DNA from: Streptomyces montanisoli
Lineage (GTDB): Bacteria; Actinomycetota; Actinomycetes; Streptomycetales; Streptomycetaceae
Assembly: GCF_017813245.1 (NCBI RefSeq)
Contig: NZ_JAGIQL010000004.1
Coordinates: 40,202 to 104,201 of the forward strand
Direction of reading: 5' to 3'
DNA length: 64,000 nucleotides
A program made the translations under genes and the position numbers. Shown here piece after piece: positions 8,481 to 16,004 of this stretch. The notes beneath the pieces were generated by a model. That model did no database searches. It was not told where the DNA came from and saw only the letters and a list, made by a program, of their open reading frames with translations. Within the stretch, counting starts at the first letter, position 1, and each line of letters begins with the position of its first letter.

Positions 8481-11400
8481 TCAGGCCGGCAGCGTCCACT
8501 TCTGTGCGGCGCTGTTGTTGCAGGTGTAGATCTGCAGCTGCGTGCTGTTGGCGGTCGACGAGTTCGGGTCGTCGAGGCACAACCCCGAGTGCGTGTTGAT
8601 CAATTGGCCGCTCGTCGTGGCCCGCCACTGCTGTGCGCCGGTGCCGTTGCAGTTCCACAACTCCACCGGTGTGCCGTTGGACGTGCCGCTGTTCGACACG
8701 TCGAGGCAGCCGCCCACGACCCGCAGCGTGCCGTCCGCGCCGACGGTCCAGTCCTGCGCGCCGCTGCCGTTGCAGGTGTAGATCTGCACGGGGGTGCCGT
8801 TGGCGGTGCCCGCCGACTTGTCGTCCAGGCACAGGTTCGAGCCCACCCCGGCGGTGACCGCGCCCGTACGGGCGGCAGGGGCGGCGGGCAGGGTCCAGTT
8901 CTGCGCGCCGCTGCCGTTGCACGTGTAGATCTGGAGCCTGGTGCCCTCGGTCGTGGAGCCGCTGGGATCGTCGAGGCACAGCCCGGACTCGGGGTTGACC
9001 AGTGAGCCGTTCGCCCCCGTCTGCCACTGCTGGGCGCCCGAGCCGTTGCATCCGTACAGCTGGACCTTGGTGCCGCTCGTCGTCCCGGAGCCCGTGACGT
9101 CGAGGCACTTGCCCAGGGTGCGCAGGGTGCCGTCGGTCGCGATCACCCAGTCCTGTGCCGCCGTGTTGTCGCAGCCCCAGATCTGGATCGCCGAGCCGTC
9201 GGACGTCGACGAGTTGGCGTCGTCGACGCACTGGCCGCCGGCCGACTCGATGGCCCCGACCCGCGGCTTCACGGGTGCGGCGACGTCGCCGCCGTACGAC
9301 GGCGGAGCGGCGGCCGAGCCCGCCGCCCAGGCGGTATTGGCACTGGTGGACAGGGTGTAGCTGAGGGTGCCGCCGTCGGTGATCGCGGTGGCCGGCGCGT
9401 AGGCGTTGTTCCACGCGGACCCGTTGAACGTCGCCGACTGCACGTAAGGGGCGTTGTCCGCCGCGCCGTTGCCGTTGATCGTCAGGGTCTTGCCCGAGGG
9501 CAGCGTGACGACGGCCTGCGTGAACACCGGCGAGCCGAGAGCGAGGTCGGACGTGCCGGGCGTCATCGGGAACATCCCGAGCGCCGACCACACGTACCAG
9601 GCGCTCATCGCGCCCAGGTCGTCGTTGCCGTCGGCGAGACCGCTCGGGCTGTTGGCCCAGATCTGGTCCTGGACCGACCGAACCGTCGACTGCGTCTTGT
9701 ACGGCTCACCGGTGTAGTCGTACTCCCACGGCAGCTCGATGCTGGGCTCGTTGCCGACCCACGCGTAGCCGTTGGCTCCCGTGTAGCTGCGCAGCACGCT
9801 GTCGAGGTAGTGGTTCATCGCCGTGTCGCCGCCCTTGGCGGTGGCGAGCCCGGCCACGTCGAACGGCACCATGCCGGTGTAGATCCATGAGTCGGCCTCG
9901 ACCATGTCGGTGCCGCTGGTCGGGTCGAAGCCGTTCACCCACGTGCCGTCGGCGTCGCGCGGCTCGACGAAGCCGGACGACGGGTCGAGGGTGCCACGCC
10001 AGTCCTGGGCGCGGTTCGCGTACGTGTGCTGGTTCGCGGTGTCGCCGAGCGCGCCGGCGAACGCCGACAGGGCGAAGTCGGCCGTGTTGTACTCCAGCGT
10101 CGTGGCGACGGGGCCGTAAAAGTTGCAGCAGCCGTAGCTGCCGTCGTGCGGCTCGTAGCCCGGCGCGTTCAGGTAGTTCAGCCCCGGCCGGTCGTTGTTG
10201 GCGGTGCTCGCCTGCTTGACCAGGTCGGACAGGGCGGCCTTGGTGTCGAAGTCCGTCGCGCCGAACGCGTGGTAGTCGGCGATGATCGCGGCGGCCGGGT
10301 CACCCACCATCACGTACGACTCGCCGTTGTCCTCCGACCACTTGGGGAAGATGCCCGTCTGCGCGTAGTCGTCGACCATCGACTGCGCGGTGTCGGACGC
10401 GGCCTGCGGATCGACCAGCGCCTCCAGCTGCGCCTGGGAGCGGTAGATGTCCCAGCCCGAGTAGTTGGCGTACGCCGCGCTGTGGCCGGAGTCGACGGTG
10501 TGGGTCCTGCCGTCGAAGCCGTAGTACTGCCCGTTGGTGTCGCTGATGACGTTGGGGTGCAGCAGCGAGTGGTAGAGCGCGGTGTAGAAGATCTTCTGCT
10601 GGTCGTCGGTCCCGCCGGCGATCTTCACCTTGCCGAGCGCGGAGTTCCAGGCGCTCTGGGCGGCGGCGCGGGTGCCGTCGAAGTTCCAGCCGGGGTTCTC
10701 CACGGTGCGGTTGGCGACCGCGTTCGCGACGGAGACGTAGGAGACGCCGACCTTGGCCTGGACGACCGGGTCCGAGCTGGTGTCGAAGGTGACGTGTGCG
10801 CTGGACGCCGCGGCGTCGGGCGACGCGGACTCGGCCGCCGCCGAGTTGTGGGCCTTCGGCATCGTGCCGTGGAGCGTCGGCCGGTTCGCCTTCTCCGGCG
10901 CGTTCTTGGACGCGCGCTTCGTGGACTCGGGGCGCAGGGTCCCCGCGGACTTCGCGGCGGCGGTTCCCTGGTCGGTGAACGGCTTGTCGAAGACCATGTC
11001 GAAGTAGACGGTGTACGTGTTGCCCGCGCCGCAGAAGTGGCCGCTGGTGACCTGGCCGCTCACCTCGGTGCTGGAGACCACGTTGAATTGCGTCGAGGAC
11101 GCGCCGTTCTGGCTGCCGGAGAGCTTGAACAGGAGGTTGGCCCGGTTCGTCGACGGGAAGGTGAAGCGCGCCATGCCGCTGCGGGTGGTGGCGGTCAGCT
11201 CGGTGGTCACCTTGTTGTCGAGCGCGACCTTGTAACTGCCTGCCGAGGCCGACTCGTTGCTGTGCGAGAAGGAGTCCGTCGCCGAGTTGTCCACGGCGCC
11301 CACGGTCGGCAGCACCGGCACGTCCCCGGCGGCCCCGCAGCCGGGCCCCGCGATGTGGGTCAGGCTGAAGCCGGTGATCGACGAGTCGTTGTACTCGTAC

Positions 11401-11726
11401 CCGCCGCCGGGCGGCCGCGACGGCGTGTCGGGACTCCACTGCACCATGCCGAACGGGACATCGGCGCCGGGGAAGTCGTTGGCCTGGTTCGAGGTGCCGA
11501 TGAACGGGTTCACGAGGGACGCGGGTGACGTGACGAGCGCGGCGGCCTGCTTCGCGGCGGCGTGCCCGGCGGCGTGCCCGGCCGCGGGCGCGGCCTGGGC
11601 CGGTATCGCGAACGTGCACATCAGCGCGGCGCCCGCGCCGGCCGCGAGGAAGCCGGTGAGGCGCCGGTGGCGGGGGAGCGATCTGCGGCGGCGCGGGCGA
11701 GTCGCACCCGCGGAAGGGGGATTCAT
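8481..11726 (-). CDS. secreted GH92 alpha-mannosidase with two ricin-type lectin domains
   Basis: The ATG at 11726 has an AGGAGAG site and gives 1081 residues; an upstream in-frame ATG at 11759 is less well placed. A signal peptide runs to about residue 45 (IPAQAAPA). The GH92 region begins LVNPFIGTSNQANDFPGADVPFGMVQW. It contains GIFPKWSEDNGESYVMVGDPA and the catalytic-base block DGNDDLGAMSAWYVWSALG. GH92 enzymes are Ca-dependent exo-alpha-mannosidases, mostly alpha-1,2 or alpha-1,3. The last 260 residues hold six QxW-type repeats (e.g. LQIYTCNGSGAQNW), i.e. two ricin B-lectin domains that would bind glycan. The gene diverges from a GH76 gene, a pair suited to stripping side chains from and cutting a mannan backbone. 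Confidence 0.93.
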   Translation of the reverse strand: MNPPSAGATRPRRRRSLPRHRRLTGFLAAGAGAALMCTFAIPAQAAPAAGHAAGHAAAKQAAALVTSPASLVNPFIGTSNQANDFPGADVPFGMVQWSPDTPSRPPGGGYEYNDSSITGFSLTHIAGPGCGAAGDVPVLPTVGAVDNSATDSFSHSNESASAGSYKVALDNKVTTELTATTRSGMARFTFPSTNRANLLFKLSGSQNGASSTQFNVVSSTEVSGQVTSGHFCGAGNTYTVYFDMVFDKPFTDQGTAAAKSAGTLRPESTKRASKNAPEKANRPTLHGTMPKAHNSAAAESASPDAAASSAHVTFDTSSDPVVQAKVGVSYVSVANAVANRTVENPGWNFDGTRAAAQSAWNSALGKVKIAGGTDDQQKIFYTALYHSLLHPNVISDTNGQYYGFDGRTHTVDSGHSAAYANYSGWDIYRSQAQLEALVDPQAASDTAQSMVDDYAQTGIFPKWSEDNGESYVMVGDPAAAIIADYHAFGATDFDTKAALSDLVKQASTANNDRPGLNYLNAPGYEPHDGSYGCCNFYGPVATTLEYNTADFALSAFAGALGDTANQHTYANRAQDWRGTLDPSSGFVEPRDADGTWVNGFDPTSGTDMVEADSWIYTGMVPFDVAGLATAKGGDTAMNHYLDSVLRSYTGANGYAWVGNEPSIELPWEYDYTGEPYKTQSTVRSVQDQIWANSPSGLADGNDDLGAMSAWYVWSALGMFPMTPGTSDLALGSPVFTQAVVTLPSGKTLTINGNGAADNAPYVQSATFNGSAWNNAYAPATAITDGGTLSYTLSTSANTAWAAGSAAAPPSYGGDVAAPVKPRVGAIESAGGQCVDDANSSTSDGSAIQIWGCDNTAAQDWVIATDGTLRTLGKCLDVTGSGTTSGTKVQLYGCNGSGAQQWQTGANGSLVNPESGLCLDDPSGSTTEGTRLQIYTCNGSGAQNWTLPAAPAARTGAVTAGVGSNLCLDDKSAGTANGTPVQIYTCNGSGAQDWTVGADGTLRVVGGCLDVSNSGTSNGTPVELWNCNGTGAQQWRATTSGQLINTHSGLCLDDPNSSTANSTQLQIYTCNNSAAQKWTLPA

Positions 11727-11767
11727 GGATTTCTCTCCTGGGGGTGAGTGGTGCTCCATGCAAGGGA

Positions 11768-11779
11768 GACAACGTTGTC
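11768..11779. promoter_or_regulatory. 12-bp palindrome, LacI-like operator A
   Basis: GACAACGTTGTC is a perfect palindrome 42 bp upstream of the GH92 start. The central CG and AACGTT core are typical of LacI/GalR-family operators in actinomycetes. A near copy (11 of 12) lies on the other side of the intergenic region at 11927-11938. Confidence 0.6.
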
Positions 11780-11793
11780 AGGTGCCCAACGTG

Positions 11794-11805
11794 GAGAGCG
11801 CTCTC
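11794..11805. promoter_or_regulatory. 12-bp palindrome, LacI-like operator B
   Basis: GAGAGCGCTCTC is a perfect palindrome centred 26 bp from operator A. It resembles the GAGCGCTC core of CebR-type LacI-family sites in Streptomyces. It may be bound by a second sugar-responsive repressor; no LacI gene lies in this window. Confidence 0.6.
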
Positions 11806-11926
11806 GGCAACGTAGCCAGCGGGCGCAGGCGCGTCAATGGTCCGCGCAAATGCCTTGCCCCGGCGCATAGTTGACCACGCAAGCAGCACGGGCCAGGCCT
11901 GCGCGGTGGCGGTCTTGACGGGACAT

Positions 11927-11938
11927 GACAACGGTGTC
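11927..11938. promoter_or_regulatory. near-palindrome matching operator A, upstream of GH76
   Basis: GACAACGGTGTC differs from operator A (11768-11779) at one position. It lies 80 bp upstream of the GH76 start. Sharing one motif on both sides of the divergent intergenic region suggests a single regulator controls both mannan enzymes. Confidence 0.5.
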
Positions 11939-12018
11939 TCAATACCGGGAGGACGCCGAAGGGCGCCAACGCCGAAGCCAACGTCGACGCCAACGGCCCG
12001 CGGACGATGGGGGATCTC

Positions 12019-13872
12019 ATGACAAGAACCCGGTTCGTGCCCCTCGCACTGCTCGCCCTGCTCGTCGCCTGCCTCCAGTCCCTCGCCCTCTCCTCCGCCC
12101 AGCACGCGCACGCCGCGACGCAGGTCTGCGCCCTCTACTGCGACACCCGCGACCCCTCCCAGGCGCAGGCCGAGACGTTCCCCGTCCCCAACAAGGAGGA
12201 GAACGGGCGCCGCATCGAGCTGCACGTGTCCGACCCCGACGGCATGGCCTGGGCCAGCATCGACGACGGGAAGCTCAACGACTCCGTGTGGCTGGACCGT
12301 TCGTGGGACGGCGGGAAGACCTGGGACGGGCTGCTCGGCAAGGCGTCCATCCCGTCCACCTGGACCGGCACCCGCACGCTCATGTACAACCTCTACGACC
12401 CCACCAACCACCGGCGCGCCGTGCTGCGCGCCTGCGGCGACGCCCAGGGCGTGGCCTGCACGAACTGGGCGCACCTCGGCGTGTGCGCCGACCGCTGCGA
12501 CGGCGCGGCCCCCGGCTCCGGCACGGGCGACACCCAGCCGGTGCCCGCGACGACCTTGAAGGGGCGCGTCATCGCCCTGCACATGGACGACGCGGGGATG
12601 GCGTGGGCGACCCTGCGGGGCGGGGCCGCGGGGGACGAGGTGTGGCTCGACCGGTCCTGGGACGCCGGCGCGACCTGGCCCGACGGCTCCTCGATGTCAC
12701 GGACGAGCGTCCCCGCGGGCGCCACGTCGAGGACCACCGACGAGATCAACACGTCCGATCCGCTGGGCCGGTTGTACGGGGGCGCGGTCCGCGCCTGCGG
12801 CCGTGCCGTCGACGGGCAGAACGGCAGCTGCACCGCGTGGGCCAGGCCGGCCACGTCACGCCCCGCGGCGGCGGCGGACGCGCTGATGTGGTCCTACGAC
12901 CCGGGGACCGCCTACTGGAAGTCCAGCTGGTGGAACTCGGCGGTCGCCCTCGCCACGGTCATCGACTACATGCGGCAGACAGGCGACACCACGTACGAGT
13001 GGATCGTCGACCGCAGCTTCGAGATCAACAAGGGCAGCTTCCCTGCGGGCGCCCGGAGTTCCGACCCGATCGAGGGCGACTTCATCAGCCGCGCCACGGA
13101 CGACACGGAGTGGTGGGCGCTCGCCTGGATCGACGCGTACGACCTCACCGGCGACGCCAAGTACCTGGACGAGGCGCGGACCATCGCCTCCTACGTGAAC
13201 GGCTACTGGGACTCCACCTGCGGTGGCGGTGTGTGGTGGGACCGCGAGAAGACGTACAAGAACGCCGTCACCAACGGCCTCTACGTGCGCCTCGCGGCCG
13301 AGCTGCACAACCGGATCCCCGGCGACACACTCTGGCTCGGCCGGGCGTCCACGGCGTGGAAGTGGTACGTGTCCAGCGGGCTGATCAACTCGTCGGGGCT
13401 GGTCAACGACGGCCTGAACACCTCCACATGCCAGAACAACGGGCAGACCGTCTACTCCTACAACCAGGGGCTCGCGATCGGCGCCGGGGTGGAGGTGTGG
13501 CGTGCCACGCACGACGCCTCGGCGCTGGCCCAGGCCCGGCGGCTGGCCGACGCGGCGATCGGTTCACCCGCGCTGACGACGGGCGGCATCCTGACCGACA
13601 GGTGCGACGCGGCCACCTCCGACTGCGACGACAACGCCAAGCAGTTCAAGGGCGTGTTCATGCGCTACCTGCAGGACCTCGACGGCGTCACGGGCGGTGC
13701 GTACCGCTCCTTCGCGACGAAGCAGGCCGACTCGATCTGGTCCGCCGACCGCGACACACTGGGCAGGCTCGGCGAGCGGTGGTCGGGCGCGACGTCGTCG
13801 GACCATCCCAACGCGAGGGACTGGCGCACGCAGGCATCGGCGCTGAGCGCACTGCTCGCGGCTGACGGCTGA
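12019..13872 (+). CDS. secreted GH76 alpha-1,6-mannanase-like glycosidase
   Basis: I chose the ATG at 12019, preceded by GGGG; another ATG at 12007 adds MGDL with no ribosome site. It gives 617 residues with a signal peptide ending about HAHAATQ. Two related domains of roughly 110 residues come first. Each has a Cys pair and the block W(A/T)xxxxGxxxDxVWLDRSWD (WLDRSWDGGKTW, then WLDRSWDAGATW). A GH76 catalytic domain follows from about residue 290. The tandem catalytic acids are Asp361-Asp362 in RATDDTEWWALAWIDAYDL, and SYNQGLAIGAGVEVWRATHD is also typical. GH76 enzymes are endo-alpha-1,6-mannanases acting on fungal or actinobacterial mannans. The duplicated N-terminal domain is unassigned and may bind glycan. 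Confidence 0.88.
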   Translation: MTRTRFVPLALLALLVACLQSLALSSAQHAHAATQVCALYCDTRDPSQAQAETFPVPNKEENGRRIELHVSDPDGMAWASIDDGKLNDSVWLDRSWDGGKTWDGLLGKASIPSTWTGTRTLMYNLYDPTNHRRAVLRACGDAQGVACTNWAHLGVCADRCDGAAPGSGTGDTQPVPATTLKGRVIALHMDDAGMAWATLRGGAAGDEVWLDRSWDAGATWPDGSSMSRTSVPAGATSRTTDEINTSDPLGRLYGGAVRACGRAVDGQNGSCTAWARPATSRPAAAADALMWSYDPGTAYWKSSWWNSAVALATVIDYMRQTGDTTYEWIVDRSFEINKGSFPAGARSSDPIEGDFISRATDDTEWWALAWIDAYDLTGDAKYLDEARTIASYVNGYWDSTCGGGVWWDREKTYKNAVTNGLYVRLAAELHNRIPGDTLWLGRASTAWKWYVSSGLINSSGLVNDGLNTSTCQNNGQTVYSYNQGLAIGAGVEVWRATHDASALAQARRLADAAIGSPALTTGGILTDRCDAATSDCDDNAKQFKGVFMRYLQDLDGVTGGAYRSFATKQADSIWSADRDTLGRLGERWSGATSSDHPNARDWRTQASALSALLAADG

Positions 13873-13926
13873 CGGCTGACGGCTCGCCGGTCGCGGCTGA
13901 CGCCTCGCCGGTCGCGGCTGACGTCG
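13861..13926. repeat. short tandem repeats spanning the GH76 stop codon
   Basis: Three copies of GCTGACG (13861-13881) span the stop TGA at 13870-13872. They continue into two 21-bp units made of GCTGACG plus CTCGCCGGTCGCG. The repeats occupy the whole gap to the converging methyltransferase gene. Confidence 0.85.
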
Positions 13927-13949
13927 TGCGCGCCGCATGCGCACACGTC

Positions 13950-14747
13950 TCAGCGGGTCTTGCGCGCCACACCGCCGTAGAAGCCGATCTCCTCGGAGCC
14001 CTGCGGCGGTGTGGCGTCCGGACGCCAGAACGGCACCTGCACCAGGCCCGGCTCCACGAGCTCGAAGCCGTCGAAGAACCGCTCCACCTCGGAGTGCGGC
14101 CGCAGGTTCAGCGTGGCGGTGGCGCGGGTGTAGACGGCCTGAGCCTCGCTGCGGTCGGCGAAGTCGCCGGTGGCGTGCGACAGGACGAGGAAGCTGCCCG
14201 CGGGCAGCGCGTCGCGCAGGGTGGCGACGACGCCCGCCGGGTCCTCCGCGTCCGTGAGGAAGTGCAGCACGGCGATGAGGAGCAGCCCCACCGGCTGGTC
14301 GAAGTCGATGAGCCGGCGCACCTCGGGATCGTCCAGCACGGCGGCGGGCTCACGCAGGTCGCCGAGCGCGACGCCGGTCGCGCCCGAGTCGCTGAGCAGC
14401 GCGTTGGCGTACGTGTTCACGATCGGGTCGTTGTCGACGTACGCGACCCGCACGTCGGGTGACACCTCGTGCGCCGTCTCGTGCACGTTGGGTGAGGTGG
14501 GAAGTCCCGTGCCGATGTCGAGGATCTGGCGGATGCCGCTGTCGACCACGTACCTGACCGCGCGCCGCAGGAAGGCCCGATTGGCCTGCACGCCGACGCG
14601 CACCTCCGGTGCCGCGTCGACGAGTTGGTCGCCGGCCTCGCGGTCGAGCTCGTAGTTGTTCTTGCCGCCGAGCAGGTAGTCGTAGATGCGGGCCGGGTGC
14701 GGTTTGCTGGTGTCGATGTCCCCGGCGCGGAAGCCCCTGTGCGTCAC
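13950..14747 (-). CDS. SAM-dependent methyltransferase, DUF574 family (copy 2)
   Basis: The GTG at 14747 follows AGAGGAG and gives 265 residues; an upstream frame to 14810 has no good site. It shares the family blocks of copy 1: ARIYDYLLGGKNNYELD, DIGTGLPTSPNVHETA and AYVDNDPIV. The substrate is unknown. It lies downstream of a TrmB/LuxR-type regulator on the same strand, exactly as in copy 1 at 4.4-6.4 kb. Sequence divergence between the copies is substantial (different N-termini, many substitutions), so the duplication is not recent or the two were acquired separately. Confidence 0.9.
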   Translation of the reverse strand: MTHRGFRAGDIDTSKPHPARIYDYLLGGKNNYELDREAGDQLVDAAPEVRVGVQANRAFLRRAVRYVVDSGIRQILDIGTGLPTSPNVHETAHEVSPDVRVAYVDNDPIVNTYANALLSDSGATGVALGDLREPAAVLDDPEVRRLIDFDQPVGLLLIAVLHFLTDAEDPAGVVATLRDALPAGSFLVLSHATGDFADRSEAQAVYTRATATLNLRPHSEVERFFDGFELVEPGLVQVPFWRPDATPPQGSEEIGFYGGVARKTR

Positions 14748-14850
14748 GTTGCGCTCCTCTCGACGACTGCGACGGCCCGTGTCCGCGACCGGCTGACGGC
14801 AGTTTCGCACACCGGTCGAGCACGGCCCGCGCGCAGGCCGGGCCCCGGCC

Positions 14851-15822
14851 TCACAGCCAGCCGCGCCGTACCGCCTGTGCTCCGGCCTGAAAGCGGCTCG
14901 TGGCGCCGAGGCGCGCCACCAGGTCGGCGGTGCGGCGGCGCAACGTGCGCTCGCTCACGCCGAGTTGGCGCGCCAGCGCCTCGTCCTTGAGCCCGGCGTT
15001 CAGCAGCGAGAGCAGCAGCCGGTCCTCCTTCGCGAGACCCTCGGTGTCCGTGGACTGCGCGGCGCCGAAGGCCTGCACCCCCTGTTCCCACTTCGCCTCG
15101 AAGAGCTCGCTGAGCGCGTCGAGCAGGCGCGACTGGCGGACGAGTACGGCGGAGGCCCGCGTGCCCAGATCGCTGGCGGTGAGGGGGAGCACGGCCGCCC
15201 TGCCGTCCACCATGACCATCTTCAGCGGCACCCTCGGCACGAGCCGCACCTGCTCGCCCATGGCCGCCGCCTCCTTGATGGACGCGGCACGCTCCGGCAC
15301 GTCAAGCGCCTCCGTCGCGTACACCGCCCGTATCGTCACACCACGCGCCAGCGCCTCGTACTCGACATCGGACGGCTTGGGCGAACTGGCCAGGTAGGGC
15401 GGCGAGTCAAAGGCGAGCACCTCGCGTTCGGCGCCGAGCATCAGCTCGCCGAGGCGCGCCGTGACGGCCGCCGCCCCGTCGATGACCTCGACCAGCTGGT
15501 GGGGGTCACCCCGCATGGCGCGCTCGTGGTACTCCGCCGCGTAGGCCTCCACGGAGGATGCGGCGCCGTCGAGTTCGGCCTGCCGCGCGCGGATCAGCGC
15601 GGTCAGGCCGCGGCGCGGGTCGACGGCCGTGTAGCGGGCGGGACGCCCGGCGGAGGTGGCGAGGCCGGCGGCGACGAGCCGGTCGAGCACGCGCCGCGCG
15701 GCCGCGACGGACGTGGCCTGCCGCTCGGCCAGCTCCCTGCTGGTCAGCCGCTGCCGCCGCAGGAGCAGCCGGTAGGCGTCCTCCGACGCGGTCTCGGGCC
15801 ATACCGGCTCAAGCACGCTCAA
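14851..15822 (-). CDS. TrmB-like / LuxR-type transcriptional regulator (copy 2)
   Basis: The TTG at 15822 follows GGGAGG with an 8-nt spacer and aligns with the start of copy 1 (LSVLEPV versus MTHLLKPV). It gives 323 residues; the frame extends to 16011 but would overlap the divergent promoter. It has an N-terminal winged helix (RELAERQATSVAAARRVLDR, then SAGRPARYTAVD), a middle effector-like domain (EVLAFDSPPYLASS), and a C-terminal LuxR HTH (LSLLNAGLKDEALARQLGVS to RTLRRRTADLV). It ends GAQAVRRGWL, like copy 1. It is divergent from a sedolisin gene and upstream of a DUF574 methyltransferase. Confidence 0.83.
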   Translation of the reverse strand: MSVLEPVWPETASEDAYRLLLRRQRLTSRELAERQATSVAAARRVLDRLVAAGLATSAGRPARYTAVDPRRGLTALIRARQAELDGAASSVEAYAAEYHERAMRGDPHQLVEVIDGAAAVTARLGELMLGAEREVLAFDSPPYLASSPKPSDVEYEALARGVTIRAVYATEALDVPERAASIKEAAAMGEQVRLVPRVPLKMVMVDGRAAVLPLTASDLGTRASAVLVRQSRLLDALSELFEAKWEQGVQAFGAAQSTDTEGLAKEDRLLLSLLNAGLKDEALARQLGVSERTLRRRTADLVARLGATSRFQAGAQAVRRGWL

Positions 15823-15880
15823 GCACCCTGCCTCCCGCGATTCCCGTGTGCCCGGGCCCACGCTATCGCGTGGCCAGGAT

Positions 15881-15893
15881 CGGTCATTGACCG
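15881..15893. promoter_or_regulatory. 13-bp palindrome between regulator copy 2 and sedolisin 2
   Basis: CGGTCA-T-TGACCG is a perfect palindrome in the 182-bp divergent intergenic region, 58 bp upstream of the regulator start and 111 bp upstream of the sedolisin start. A second inverted repeat, CCACGC/GCGTGG, lies at 15859-15874. Either could be an operator for the LuxR-type protein. Confidence 0.45.
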
Positions 15894-16004
15894 GTAGCGG
15901 CCACGGTGATCCCTCGCCGAACATGCATGGCCCCTGCAAGAGTTTCCGGCGCCCCGCCAAGTCCCCGGGCGACCCGCCCAGCCCAGCAGGAGTGATCAAC
16001 CCCG

